Below, piece after piece: positions 25,469 to 31,373 of a DNA stretch of 32,937 nucleotides (its first letter is position 1; every line of letters begins with the position of its first letter). The DNA comes from Verrucomicrobiota bacterium (GTDB taxonomy: Bacteria; Verrucomicrobiota; Verrucomicrobiia; Limisphaerales; CAIMTB01), in assembly GCA_963205105.1 (NCBI GenBank), contig CAUJJW010000236.1, forward strand, positions 1 through 32,937, given 5' to 3'. Under the pieces are notes generated by a model. The model saw only the letters and a program-made list of their open reading frames with translations. It made no database searches and was not told the DNA's origin. Both the position numbers and the translations under genes were made by a program.

Positions 25469-25555
25469 GCCAAACGCCCGGGTCTGCGATGGCGGGGAAG
25501 AGGTCAGTCCTGGAAACTGGGCTCAACCGCCGTTCGCAGCACCCGATGGTTCGGC
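25469..25555 (-). other. attC recombination site 2 (87 bp)
   Basis: On the minus strand it begins with the core GCCGAAC, CA, then TCGGGTGCTGCGAACGGCGG. It ends CCGCCATCGCAGACCCGGGC and the core GTTTGGC. The arms pair along their full length except for a G (GGGTGCTGC against GCAGACCC) and a second extra base on the 5' arm. These are the extrahelical bases that mark the recombining strand in attC sites. The arm sequence differs from the other two attC sites while the plan is identical, so this is a true attC and not merely a repeat. Confidence 0.88.
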
Positions 25556-25568
25556 CAGCCTACTCACG

Positions 25569-25847
25569 TCATTCCTTCCCTGATGCCTGCTCTATGGCAG
25601 CAACCATTGCTGATAGCTCGGGCTCGGTGAGGATACCCTTCTGGGCCAGAAGACGACCAAGACTCAGGACGTATAGCTGGAGCTCCTGATTCTTCCGCTT
25701 GAGTTTTGCGATCTCCCGGTTCTGGTCATCATCTGTTTTGTCTCCCTTGTTTATCTCTTTGATCGCGGTGCTCAGATACTCCCTGATCTCCTCAATGTCC
25801 ATTTGCTGGCCGACGTTCCCGAACAGGAGCATTTTTCCCCATCCCAT
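25569..25847 (-). CDS. Cassette gene: coiled-coil protein of unknown function
   Basis: Start ATG 25847 lies 23 bases after the core of attC 1. It encodes 92 residues beginning MGWGKMLLFGNVGQQMDIEE, a segment I recall from small uncharacterised bacterial proteins. Residues about 17-75 form a heptad-rich coiled coil (EIAKLKRKNQELQLYVLSLG) with a charged linker NKGDKTDDDQN. The C-terminus (LLAQKGILTEPELSAMVAAI) resembles short helical segments that follow such coils. There is no signal peptide or membrane helix, so it is cytoplasmic. The stop is 13 bp before attC 2. The function is unknown. Confidence 0.82.
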   Translation of the reverse strand: MGWGKMLLFGNVGQQMDIEEIREYLSTAIKEINKGDKTDDDQNREIAKLKRKNQELQLYVLSLGRLLAQKGILTEPELSAMVAAIEQASGKE

Positions 25848-25870
25848 AGTGCTACTTTCGTGATGATTTA

Positions 25871-25971
25871 GCCGAACGCCTGCGTGAGCGACAGGAGGCA
25901 GCGGGAAGCGGGGTCAGAAACTAAAACGAGCGTGGAGGCTGCCTCCTGTTCGCTCGACGCAATGGTTCGGC
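25871..25971 (-). other. attC recombination site 1 (101 bp)
   Basis: On the minus strand it starts with the core GCCGAAC, CA, TTGCGTCGAGCGA and ACAGGAGGCAGC. It ends GCTGCCTCCTGT, CGCTCACGCAG, GC and the core GTTCGGC. The two cores are perfect reverse complements. The arms pair over more than 20 bases with two unpaired bases, both on the 5' arm (TTGCGTCGAGCGAACAGG against CTGCGTGAGCGACAGG). This is the classical folded attC design and is the best of the three sites. Confidence 0.92.
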
Positions 25972-26016
25972 TTGTTTTGGTCGCAGCAGGAGCCCGTCCT
26001 CTCTCATCCGAGATAC

Positions 26017-26379
26017 TCAGTCATGAGCAATGCTCTGGATGTAGTGACGTGCTGCGAGCCGTAGGAATCTGTGATTCTGCCTCTGGGCATCCGCTGCAAT
26101 TCTCACAAGCTCCGGATCAAAGTACCGGAGTCGTGTCATTGCGCGAAATGCTCTCCATTCAGGATGCTTTTCAAATGCACGCCTAAATACGCATCGCGGA
26201 ACGACATATGCCCGAAGGGCCATGGCAATTCTCTCAGCATGGGCAGGGAAGCGATGCAAATTGTCTACTATTACAGCATGCTCTGTCACCGCGTTTGCCG
26301 AGGCCAGCAAATCTAAGCACTCAGCCAATAGCTCTTCGTCGCGTGGCCCGTGAAGCAGTCTGTGACGCGTGTACTGCAT
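26017..26379 (-). CDS. Cassette gene: 120-residue protein of unknown function
   Basis: Start ATG 26379 lies nine bases after a cassette core site (GTTCGGC, 26389-26395 on the minus strand), so it is the first gene of its cassette; attC 1 begins 45 bp beyond its stop. The protein begins MQYTRHRLLHGPRDEELLAE and is mostly alpha-helical and Arg/His/Ala-rich, with AVIVDNLHRFPAHAERIAMA and FDPELVRIAADAQRQNHRFL. There is no signal peptide or membrane segment. No family is recognised. The position and orientation argue that it is real. Confidence 0.75.
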   Translation of the reverse strand: MQYTRHRLLHGPRDEELLAECLDLLASANAVTEHAVIVDNLHRFPAHAERIAMALRAYVVPRCVFRRAFEKHPEWRAFRAMTRLRYFDPELVRIAADAQRQNHRFLRLAARHYIQSIAHD

Positions 26380-26388
26380 TCTCCGAAT

Positions 26389-26411
26389 GCCGAACGCTGT
26401 TTAGACCGCCT
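26389..26411 (-). other. Cassette core half-site upstream of the first cassette
   Basis: The minus strand reads GGCGGTCTAAACAGC and then GTTCGGC directly before the first cassette gene. This has the form of the L'-R' end of an attC (GC before a GTTxGGC core). I cannot find the matching R''-L'' arm in the next 150 bases, so the site has lost its other half or is a junction left by later insertion. An attI core is the alternative. Confidence 0.5.
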
Positions 26412-26998
26412 AAATGGAGCCGAACCCGCTAACGGCTCCGTAAAGTGGAGGCCTTGGCGAGATAGGCTTCGAATATCCAAACGCTGGCCCCGACATTCCC
26501 GGGGGCTGATTTAGGTGACAGCGTTTCTCCAAGGGAAGCATGACGGGGTTGTAGCAGCCTTGAAGAAACAGGCAATGCCGATTGCAGGGTCGGAGCCAGC
26601 GCGCCTTCGAGCTGGGGTCAGCATCGTTTCCACCCTTTCGGGTTCTGTCTTCAGGGAGCGGAGCGATGAATCAGAGGGGAGCCGGCGTTACTGGCGACTC
26701 TTGGGAGACGGACAAGCAGCGGCGAGCGTCCGGCCGAAAATGCAGCATGAGGCGGTCGGGTCGATCGGCGGGGAACAGACGAGGAACTGTCACCAATCCC
26801 GCCCCATGATCGGGTGCTCCCACCCGAGTCCCCCGTACTTCTTCACCTGGCTCGATGTTTGCGCGACCGCCTTCCCCAAACTTGAACTCCCCGCCCTTCC
26901 GGCCCCGGTTTACGGCACCAAAGTTCCACAACTTTTCCCAGCGTTGCGCAGTATTTCAGAGCATTGCACGTCGAAGGGCGGAAACGAGGAAGCGTGCC
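26412..26998. other. Stretch without a confident gene, containing hairpin and inverted repeats
   Basis: The stretch starts with a hairpin GGAGCCG-10 nt-CGGCTCC at 26416-26439. It also has AAACGCTG at 26479 matched by CAGCGTTT at 26519, bracketing a second GC-rich palindrome (CCCCGacattCCCGGGG). The pattern TGTCACCTAAAT (minus strand) near 26510 and TGTTTAGACCGCCTAAAT near 26398 look like related ends of an insertion sequence, but I cannot name one. Open frames from 26515 to 27012 on plus and 26671 to 26931 on minus have no recognisable protein features, and I do not accept them as genes. Confidence 0.4.
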
Positions 26999-27033
26999 AG
27001 GGAAAGAAATAAGCCGCTGGAGGCCAGCGGCTT
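26999..27033 (-). terminator. Rho-independent terminator behind the tRNA 3' end
   Basis: A perfect ten-base stem, AAGCCGCTGG/CCAGCGGCTT with a three-base loop (27011-27033), is followed on the minus strand by TTATTTC. It follows the CCA end of the tRNA-Met 3' fragment on the same strand, as a normal tRNA terminator would. A decayed copy of it exists at 30411-30432. Confidence 0.7.
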
Positions 27034-27057
27034 AAGTCGTTGCGGTGCAACGGATAT

Positions 27058-27081
27058 TGGTTGCGGGGCTAGGATTTGAAC
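27058..27081 (-). pseudogene. tRNA-Met(CAT) 3' part: T-loop, acceptor strand and CCA (split by IS91-like element)
   Basis: The minus strand reads TTCAAAT (T-loop), CCTAG (T-stem), CCCCGCA (acceptor strand), A, CCA. The missing T-stem partner and anticodon arm lie 2.4 kb away at 29520-29548. Joining position 27081 directly to 29520 rebuilds a perfect five-base T-stem, a five-base variable loop and a perfect anticodon stem. The 5' half of the tRNA (D-arm and 5' acceptor) is absent on the other side, so this is a 3'-half copy and not a whole tRNA. Confidence 0.8.
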
Positions 27082-27088
27082 GACTTAA

Positions 27089-27125
27089 GACTTTTTGTTG
27101 CGCTGCGGCAGCGCGACAAAAAGTC
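27089..27125. repeat. Long perfect hairpin at the IS91-like element's transposase-distal end
   Basis: The stem of GACTTTTTGTTGCGCTG (27089-27105) pairs with CAGCGCGACAAAAAGTC (27109-27125) around a CGG loop: 17 pairs, one a G-T. It lies a few bases from the GAAC target. IS91-type rolling-circle elements need such structures at their origin end, so this is the probable oriIS region. It also resembles a terminator, but the orientation relative to the transposase fits an origin better. Confidence 0.65.
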
Positions 27126-27395
27126 GGGTTGAACTGAATCCGGCGGGGAACGGCGACAGCTTTGGGGATTACCTCCGGTTCGAGGGAGTCGGGTCGCGCG
27201 GGTGTGCGGGGAAATCGGGGTGGCGCCGTTGCGGAGGGAGGGGAGCAGACCCGTCCAGACGCCTCCGGGTCGCCGTCCGACAAGGTTGGAAAGGCACCCG
27301 GTGGAGCCCGAGACGCAGCGGGTGCGACACCACGCGGTGGCGGCTTACGCGTGGCGATACGATCGGGAGGGTCGTGACGAACCGTGCGGACGACG

Positions 27396-28496
27396 TCATG
27401 GCGGGAATTTCCGGCGAGGACGGAGGGATTGGATCACGAGCAAGTGTCCCAGGTGGCAGCGGGGACAAAGAGGTGGGGAGTCGCCGGCGGGAGGCGCAGG
27501 GCTGGAAGGCTCCACCTGAAGCTCGTCAGTGGAGGCGTTGGGTTCGGGGGTCAGGATCCGGCGGGCGCGTTTGCGATCCTGGGCGCGGGCCGTGCTGGCC
27601 AGTCCGTAGTGACGGACCTTGGGAAAGCCGCGCGGCAGGACGTGGTGGAGGAAGCGGTGGATGAATTCCTCGGCTGGTACGCACACGTGGCAGAGTTGCT
27701 GGGTGCGGTTGTCGCGATAACGGAAGGTGACCTTGCCGTGCTCGAAGGCCTCGATCCGGCTGTTCGTGATGGCGACCCGGAAGACATAGCGCGCCAGGTA
27801 CTCCAGGACCTTGGTGCCGGAGCCAGCGTGCTGGGAATGGACCACCCACGGTTTTTCCCAGACCCGAGACGGAGCCCGGACCTCCGGGCGCAGCGCCTGG
27901 AATGCATCGCGCATCTTGGCGCGAAAGATGATCGAGAGCGCGCGCACGGGGACCAGGAAGGCGGGGTGTTTGGCGCCGATCCAATGTTGGCCGTCGGCGC
28001 CGAGACCACCGGCACTGACCAGGAGGTGCACGTGCGGGTGATACAGCATCGCCCGGGTCCAGGTGTGGAGGACCGCCAGTACGGTGGGTGTCGCCCCCAG
28101 CCAGCGTGGATCGGCGGTGAGTTTGAGTACCGATTCGGCGGCGCAACGCAGGAGTGCGCCGTACACGGCCTTCTGGTGACCGAAGGCGAGGGAGCGCAAC
28201 TCGGCCGGGAGGGTGAACGTGAGCAGGAAGTGTGGAACGGGAACCAGGAGCGAGTGTTGCCGCTCCAACCAGACATCAGCCTGTTCGCCATGGCACTTGG
28301 GACAGTGCCGATTGCGGCAGGAGTGATAGGCATAGCGCAGCAGACCGCAGTGATCGCACTGCGCAACGTGGCCGCCAAAGAACTCGGTGCGGCAGTTCTC
28401 GATGTCCCGCAACGCACGTTCCTGGCTGGGCAGCAACGTGTGGCGTGCCCGATACGCCGCACCGTGTTGGCGGAGGATGTCCGCCACCTCGATCAT
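27396..28496 (-). CDS. IS91-family HUH transposase
   Basis: Start ATG 28496 gives 366 residues. An N-terminal zinc ribbon (Cys47, Cys50, Cys60, Cys65, Cys68; CDHCGLLRYAYHSCRNRHCP) is followed by the relaxase core. The HUH motif is HPHVHLLVSAGG (His155 and His157), and the tyrosine region is EYLARYVFRVAI (Tyr233 and Tyr237). The C-terminus is basic and Pro-rich and ends with a second Cys pair (CPRCHLGHL). Such enzymes nick one strand and move the element by rolling-circle transposition. The gene lies 13 bp after the recombinase gene on the same strand. Length and motifs look intact. Confidence 0.95.
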   Translation of the reverse strand: MIEVADILRQHGAAYRARHTLLPSQERALRDIENCRTEFFGGHVAQCDHCGLLRYAYHSCRNRHCPKCHGEQADVWLERQHSLLVPVPHFLLTFTLPAELRSLAFGHQKAVYGALLRCAAESVLKLTADPRWLGATPTVLAVLHTWTRAMLYHPHVHLLVSAGGLGADGQHWIGAKHPAFLVPVRALSIIFRAKMRDAFQALRPEVRAPSRVWEKPWVVHSQHAGSGTKVLEYLARYVFRVAITNSRIEAFEHGKVTFRYRDNRTQQLCHVCVPAEEFIHRFLHHVLPRGFPKVRHYGLASTARAQDRKRARRILTPEPNASTDELQVEPSSPAPPAGDSPPLCPRCHLGHLLVIQSLRPRRKFPP

Positions 28497-28509
28497 GCGG
28501 GCTCGGGCT

Positions 28510-29358
28510 TTACAGACCGCGCATCAGGGCGTTGAGCGGATCGCGAAGGATGGCCAGAGCCGGCGCGGTCAGGTGGGTGTAGAGCGCCGTCGTGTTGGGT
28601 GAAGTATGGCCGAGGTTGGCTTGGATGAGTCGCAGGCTGACTCCGGCTTCCAGGAGGTGCGTCCCGTGGCAGTGCCGCAAGGTGTGAATCACGGGGTGTT
28701 TGGTGAGGCCACTGCGTTCACGCGCGGCGGCGAAGGCCAGTTGCAGGGCCCGGCGACTGAGCGGTCGCGGTCGATCGAGGGAACCCGGGTGCGGGAAAAG
28801 CCACGGACGAGTGCGATGGGTCTTCCAGAGTTCGCGCAATTGGGTGAGCAGGACTGCGGGCATGGGGACCCATCGATCCTTGGCTCCTTTGCCACGGACG
28901 TGAACCAAGCCGCGGGCGCCGTCGATATCCTCCACGCGGAGCAAGCGGGCCTCCTCGCGGCGAAGACCACAGGCGTACACCGTGAGGAAGTACATGTGGA
29001 AGATCGGACCCTCGACGCAGTCCAGCAGACGGCGGACCTCCTCGTGACTCAAGACAGCGGGGAGTTTCTTGACCTTGCGGGGACGGGCCAGGCTAAAGAC
29101 AGGCCACTGTCGCTGGAGGGTGCGCTCGAAGAAGAATTTCAGCGCGCACAGGGTCATCGTGGCGTTGGAGCGCGAGACCTTCCGCACCTCGGTGAGGTGG
29201 AGGAAGTACTGGCGGACCTGTTCCTCGGTGAGCTGATTGGGAGACTGACGGTAGTGCTTGGCGATCTGGCGGATGGCGCAGACATAGACGGTCTGGGTGC
29301 TGGGCGCCAACCCGCGGAGTTGCATGTCCTCGATGAAGCGCTTCCTTAGCTCGGTCAT
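28510..29358 (-). CDS. Tyrosine recombinase carried by the IS91-like element
   Basis: The start chosen is ATG 29358, with AGGAA eight bases upstream (MTELRKRFIEDMQLRGLAPS); an upstream in-frame ATG exists at 29397. It has 282 residues. The N-terminal SAM-like DNA-binding domain spans about 1-85. The catalytic domain carries Arg133 in YACGLRREEARLL, the beta-hairpin lysine in VRGKGAKDRWVPM (Lys158/160), HTLRHCHGTHLLE (His225, Arg228), LGHTSPNTTALYTH (His251) and nucleophile Tyr260. IS91 elements with an upstream phage-integrase-like gene are known. It lacks the extra segment diagnostic of IntI, so it is not the missing integron integrase. Confidence 0.93.
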   Translation of the reverse strand: MTELRKRFIEDMQLRGLAPSTQTVYVCAIRQIAKHYRQSPNQLTEEQVRQYFLHLTEVRKVSRSNATMTLCALKFFFERTLQRQWPVFSLARPRKVKKLPAVLSHEEVRRLLDCVEGPIFHMYFLTVYACGLRREEARLLRVEDIDGARGLVHVRGKGAKDRWVPMPAVLLTQLRELWKTHRTRPWLFPHPGSLDRPRPLSRRALQLAFAAARERSGLTKHPVIHTLRHCHGTHLLEAGVSLRLIQANLGHTSPNTTALYTHLTAPALAILRDPLNALMRGL

Positions 29359-29519
29359 GGTTCCTTTCCGGAAGGGGTGGTGAACCATCGCTATCACGAT
29401 GGGTGCCTCGACCGAGGCACGGACCCTTTCCGGGAGGAACCAAATCCATTCGCTTCCCCGTCGCCACTGGGCGTGGCAGCTCCGACAGGCTATCCGGCGC
29501 GAGCCGGATTTAGTTCAAC

Positions 29520-29548
29520 CTAGGACCTTCAGGTTATGAGCCTGAAGG
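29520..29548 (-). pseudogene. tRNA-Met(CAT) anticodon arm, variable loop and T-stem strand (other part of the split 3' half)
   Basis: The minus strand has CCT TCAGG CTCATAA CCTGA AGGTC CTAG: anticodon stem 29541-29545/29529-29533, loop 29534-29540 with anticodon CAT, a five-base variable loop, then the T-stem strand. It matches the piece at 27058-27081 in register. Upstream of the anticodon arm, from 29549, no D-arm or acceptor strand is found. The break point inside or at the anticodon arm is where tRNA-targeting integrases usually recombine, so this is probably an attachment-site copy left by an integrated element. Confidence 0.72.
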
Positions 29549-29617
29549 CGTGTTTAACGGATTCGGCAGACTCTGCGCGGGCTTTTCGATGCGACAAGCA
29601 GGCGATAGAGTCTCCTC

Positions 29618-29875
29618 ATGGACGCACCGACGCGCAGCCATTTGCTGGATCGGATTTGGATAGATCCTGCCCGGTGTGGCGGAAAGCCCTGCATCCGCGG
29701 GCACCGCATCTGGGTATCTCTGGTCCTTGATTTGTTGGCTTCGGGTAGCACTCCCGAGGCGATCCTGGCCGTGTACCCGGGAATTCAGCTCGAGGACATT
29801 CAAGCCTGCCTCGCGTACGGCTCGGAGATATCCCGCGAGCGTTATGTCGACATCGCGTTGGAATCACATTCGTGA
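29618..29875 (+). CDS. DUF433-family antitoxin
   Basis: Start ATG 29618 gives 85 residues: MDAPTRSHLLDRIWIDPARC, then GGKPCIRGHRIWVSLVLDLL. The order RIWIDPARCGGKPCIRGxRIxVxxVLxLLASGxTPEEIL is the classic DUF433 winged-helix pattern; residues 60-75 (YPGIQLEDIQACLAYG) complete it. DUF433 proteins are antitoxins paired with PIN-like DUF5615 toxins. The stop overlaps the toxin start by four bases (GTGA), giving coupled translation. Such antitoxins normally bind their own promoter, so autoregulation is likely (family knowledge). Confidence 0.92.
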   Translation: MDAPTRSHLLDRIWIDPARCGGKPCIRGHRIWVSLVLDLLASGSTPEAILAVYPGIQLEDIQACLAYGSEISRERYVDIALESHS

Positions 29876-30243
29876 GGCTCAAGCTGGACGAGAATCTCGG
29901 CGAGCGCGGACGGGCGGTGCTCTCGGATGCGGGGCATGACGTTGCCACGGTGCGCGATCAGATGCTGGAAGGCGCCCTCGACGCCGACCTCATCGAGGCA
30001 TGCTGTGATGAAGGTCGCGCACTTGTGACGTTGGATTTGGACTTCGCAAACCCGCTCCGGTTTCGGCCTAGTCGGTACGCCGGGATCGCAGTCTTGCGGT
30101 TGCCGAGAAGGGCGTCGGAAGAAGAGCTACAACAGCTACTCCTCATCTTGGTCGCCGGGCTGGATCGAGAGAAGTTAGACGGGAAGCTTTGGATCGTCGA
30201 GGCAGGGCGGATTCGAGTCTTTGAAGAAGAGGAGGGATCTTAG
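29872..30243 (+). CDS. DUF5615 PIN-like toxin
   Basis: The start is GTG 29872, inside the GTGA overlap with the antitoxin stop. The 123 residues begin MRLKLDENLGERGRAVLSDA with the acidic PIN-type motif LDENL, continue GHDVATVRDQMLEGALDADL and ALVTLDLDFAN (a second acidic cluster), and have GIAVLRLPRR in a core strand. This is the DUF5615 (Mut7-C-like PIN fold) toxin normally partnered by DUF433. It is presumed to be a ribonuclease (family inference). The Glu-rich C-terminus (VFEEEEGS) is typical. The pair sits between two tRNA 3'-end copies, consistent with arrival on a mobile element. Confidence 0.9.
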   Translation: MRLKLDENLGERGRAVLSDAGHDVATVRDQMLEGALDADLIEACCDEGRALVTLDLDFANPLRFRPSRYAGIAVLRLPRRASEEELQQLLLILVAGLDREKLDGKLWIVEAGRIRVFEEEEGS

Positions 30244-30410
30244 GTTCAAACAGGGGCGCCATCGACTAGCTGGCTCCGCCTAGGCGCATCGGGAGTCTTG
30301 CGCCGGGATGTTTCGCAATTGGTTGGCTTCCGGAACCGAATGGCACCTTTCGCAACCGAGTGGACACGGATTGGGTGGGGATTCAGGAATCGCGCCAGAA
30401 AAAGATGAGA

Positions 30411-30488
30411 GCTGCTGGCGGCCATCGGCTTAAATTGTTGCGGTGCAACAAGAGTTGGTTGCGAGGATAGGATTTGAACCTAGGGTCC
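30411..30488 (-). pseudogene. Second tRNA 3'-end copy (direct repeat of 27011-27081)
   Basis: The minus strand ends with TTCAAAT, CCTAT, CCTCGCA, A, CCA, followed by the hairpin GTTGCACCGCAAC and a decayed terminator stem. Both copies share this order, the same hairpin, and the spacing, over about 68 bases with scattered differences. The T-stem here has one mismatch. Upstream of the variable loop the sequence becomes a GCGGCCGC-centred palindrome and the anticodon arm is not recoverable. No complete tRNA can be folded, so this is another remnant. Confidence 0.7.
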
Positions 30489-30622
30489 CGCGGCCGCGGG
30501 ATCATGAGCCAGAATGAGCACGGACCAGGTGGAACACGGCTGGCGCTGCCGGCACGTTGACGATACTCGCTCGTCAGATGCTGGCCGGATTCGGGGGAGG
30601 ACGCTTCGCGAGCCTGGTTCTG

Positions 30623-31201
30623 CTAGGCTTTGCGCAGCTTCAAGACGTCGCGAACATCCACGGCGTCCATGCCGGCGGCGCGGATGGCCTGCATGCCGAG
30701 GTCGGTGTCCTCGTACCCGCGGCAGCGTTTGGGATCGACGCCGAGGCGTCGGGCGGCCTCCAGGAAGATGTCGGGTGCCGGCTTTTGGTTTTGAACGTCT
30801 TCGCTGGTGACGACGGCCTGGAACAAGTGCCGGATGCCGAGTTTTTCCAGGACCATGTGGATGATGGCACGGGTGCCGCCGGAGGCGACGGCCATGGGGA
30901 GGAGTCCTTCGTGGGCGCGGGCGATCTCGACCACGGCGTGGACGGGTTCCACCTGGCCGGCCATGGCGAGGTAGGTTTCCTCCTTCTCAAGGGCGATGGC
31001 GATGGGGTTGATCTCCAGGCGCTGCTCGGCCTTGAGCATGGTGAGGATCTCCCGGGAAGGGACGCCGCCGAGCGAGTAGAAGCGGTCCTCGGGGAAGTGG
31101 AATTGATGGCGGCGTTGGATCACCTGCCAGGCCTGCCAATGCAAGGGCATGGTGTCGGCGAGGGTGCCGTCACAATCGAAAACGAGACCTGCGAAGTTCA
31201 T
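30623..31201 (-). CDS. HAD-superfamily phosphatase / beta-phosphoglucomutase-like
   Basis: Start ATG 31201, preceded by GGAAAGC, gives 192 residues (MNFAGLVFDCDGTLADTMPL). Motif I DxDGT carries Asp9 (nucleophile) and Asp11. Motif II is AVASGGTRAIIHMVLEKLGI. Motif III/IV are NQKPAPDIFLEAARRLGVDP (Lys) and GYEDTDLGMQAIRAAGMDAV (acidic). The cap domain sits between motifs I and II. These enzymes act on sugar phosphates; beta-phosphoglucomutase and fructose-1-phosphatase (YqaB-like) are both possible, and the latter also has a short HWQAW stretch after motif I as seen here. The gene is cytoplasmic and unrelated to the adjacent mobile DNA. Confidence 0.92.
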   Translation of the reverse strand: MNFAGLVFDCDGTLADTMPLHWQAWQVIQRRHQFHFPEDRFYSLGGVPSREILTMLKAEQRLEINPIAIALEKEETYLAMAGQVEPVHAVVEIARAHEGLLPMAVASGGTRAIIHMVLEKLGIRHLFQAVVTSEDVQNQKPAPDIFLEAARRLGVDPKRCRGYEDTDLGMQAIRAAGMDAVDVRDVLKLRKA

Positions 31202-31267
31202 GGGGAAGCTTTCCGAAATCGGGAGAAGGCCAGGGATCAAGAACCGGAGAGCGGGGATGGGTGCGAG

Positions 31268-31305
31268 CGGCCCTCACCCCGGCCCTCTCCCGGTGGGAGA
31301 GGGAG
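31268..31305. repeat. REP-like hairpin repeat
   Basis: CGGCCCTCACCCCGGCCCTC begins at 31268, followed by TCCCGGTGGGAGAGGGAG. The stem CCCTCTCCC/GGGAGAGGG (31283-31303) has nine pairs and a GGT loop. This is the common CCCTCACCCCGGCCCTCTCCC-type repetitive extragenic palindrome seen in many bacteria. It lies between prfA and the HAD gene and may also act to end or protect the prfA transcript. Confidence 0.65.
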
Positions 31306-31373
31306 AATGCGCTCAGCGGGTCCTGGAGGCTTGGCTTTGGGGTGGTTTAATGGGGCCCCCTGAGACATGGGGT

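Larger units (their letters stand above)
24889..26395 (-). mobile_element. Integron-type gene-cassette array (attC cluster, no integrase in the window)
   Basis: Three attC sites each follow one small minus-strand gene (order of transcription: gene 26017-26379, attC; gene 25569-25847, attC; gene 25100-25450, attC). The start codons lie 9, 23 and 18 bases after the upstream core site, the spacing typical of mobile cassettes. The arms of all sites carry extrahelical bases on the same side, which sets the cassette orientation to the minus strand. No IntI gene and no attI are seen in the window. The proteins have no recognised functions. Confidence 0.85.
27082..29519 (-). mobile_element. IS91-like element inserted in the T-arm of a tRNA-Met 3' half
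   Basis: The element of about 2.44 kb carries, on the minus strand, a tyrosine recombinase gene and then an HUH transposase gene. Its left end abuts GAAC (27078-27081) and begins with a 17-bp hairpin, as expected for the oriIS end of IS91 elements, which insert next to GAAC or CAAG without target duplication. The right end is ATTTAGTTCAAC. The flanks join without duplication to restore a tRNA. Near-terminal inverted repeats, GGTTGAACTGAATCCGGC at 27127 and its partner ending at 29520, differ at one base. The exact ends are uncertain by a few bases because AAC is shared by both. Confidence 0.8.

Noticed and set aside
24889..25971. CRISPR array
   Set aside because: Repeats are about 100 bp, only two to three copies, spaced by whole genes, and fold as attC sites; no short regular repeat-spacer pattern exists anywhere in the window.
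26515..27012. 165-residue plus-strand ORF (and 86-residue minus ORF at 26671-26931)
   Set aside because: Both are low-similarity, compositionally odd frames without ribosome sites or recognisable motifs in a region full of palindromes.
28510..29358. Tyrosine recombinase as the integron integrase for the attC array
   Set aside because: It lacks the additional IntI-specific segment, lies inside an IS91-like element next to the transposase, and has the catalytic plan of IS91-associated recombinases.
27058..29548. Complete tRNA gene
   Set aside because: Only the 3' half exists, in two pieces; no D-arm or 5' acceptor strand is present near either piece.
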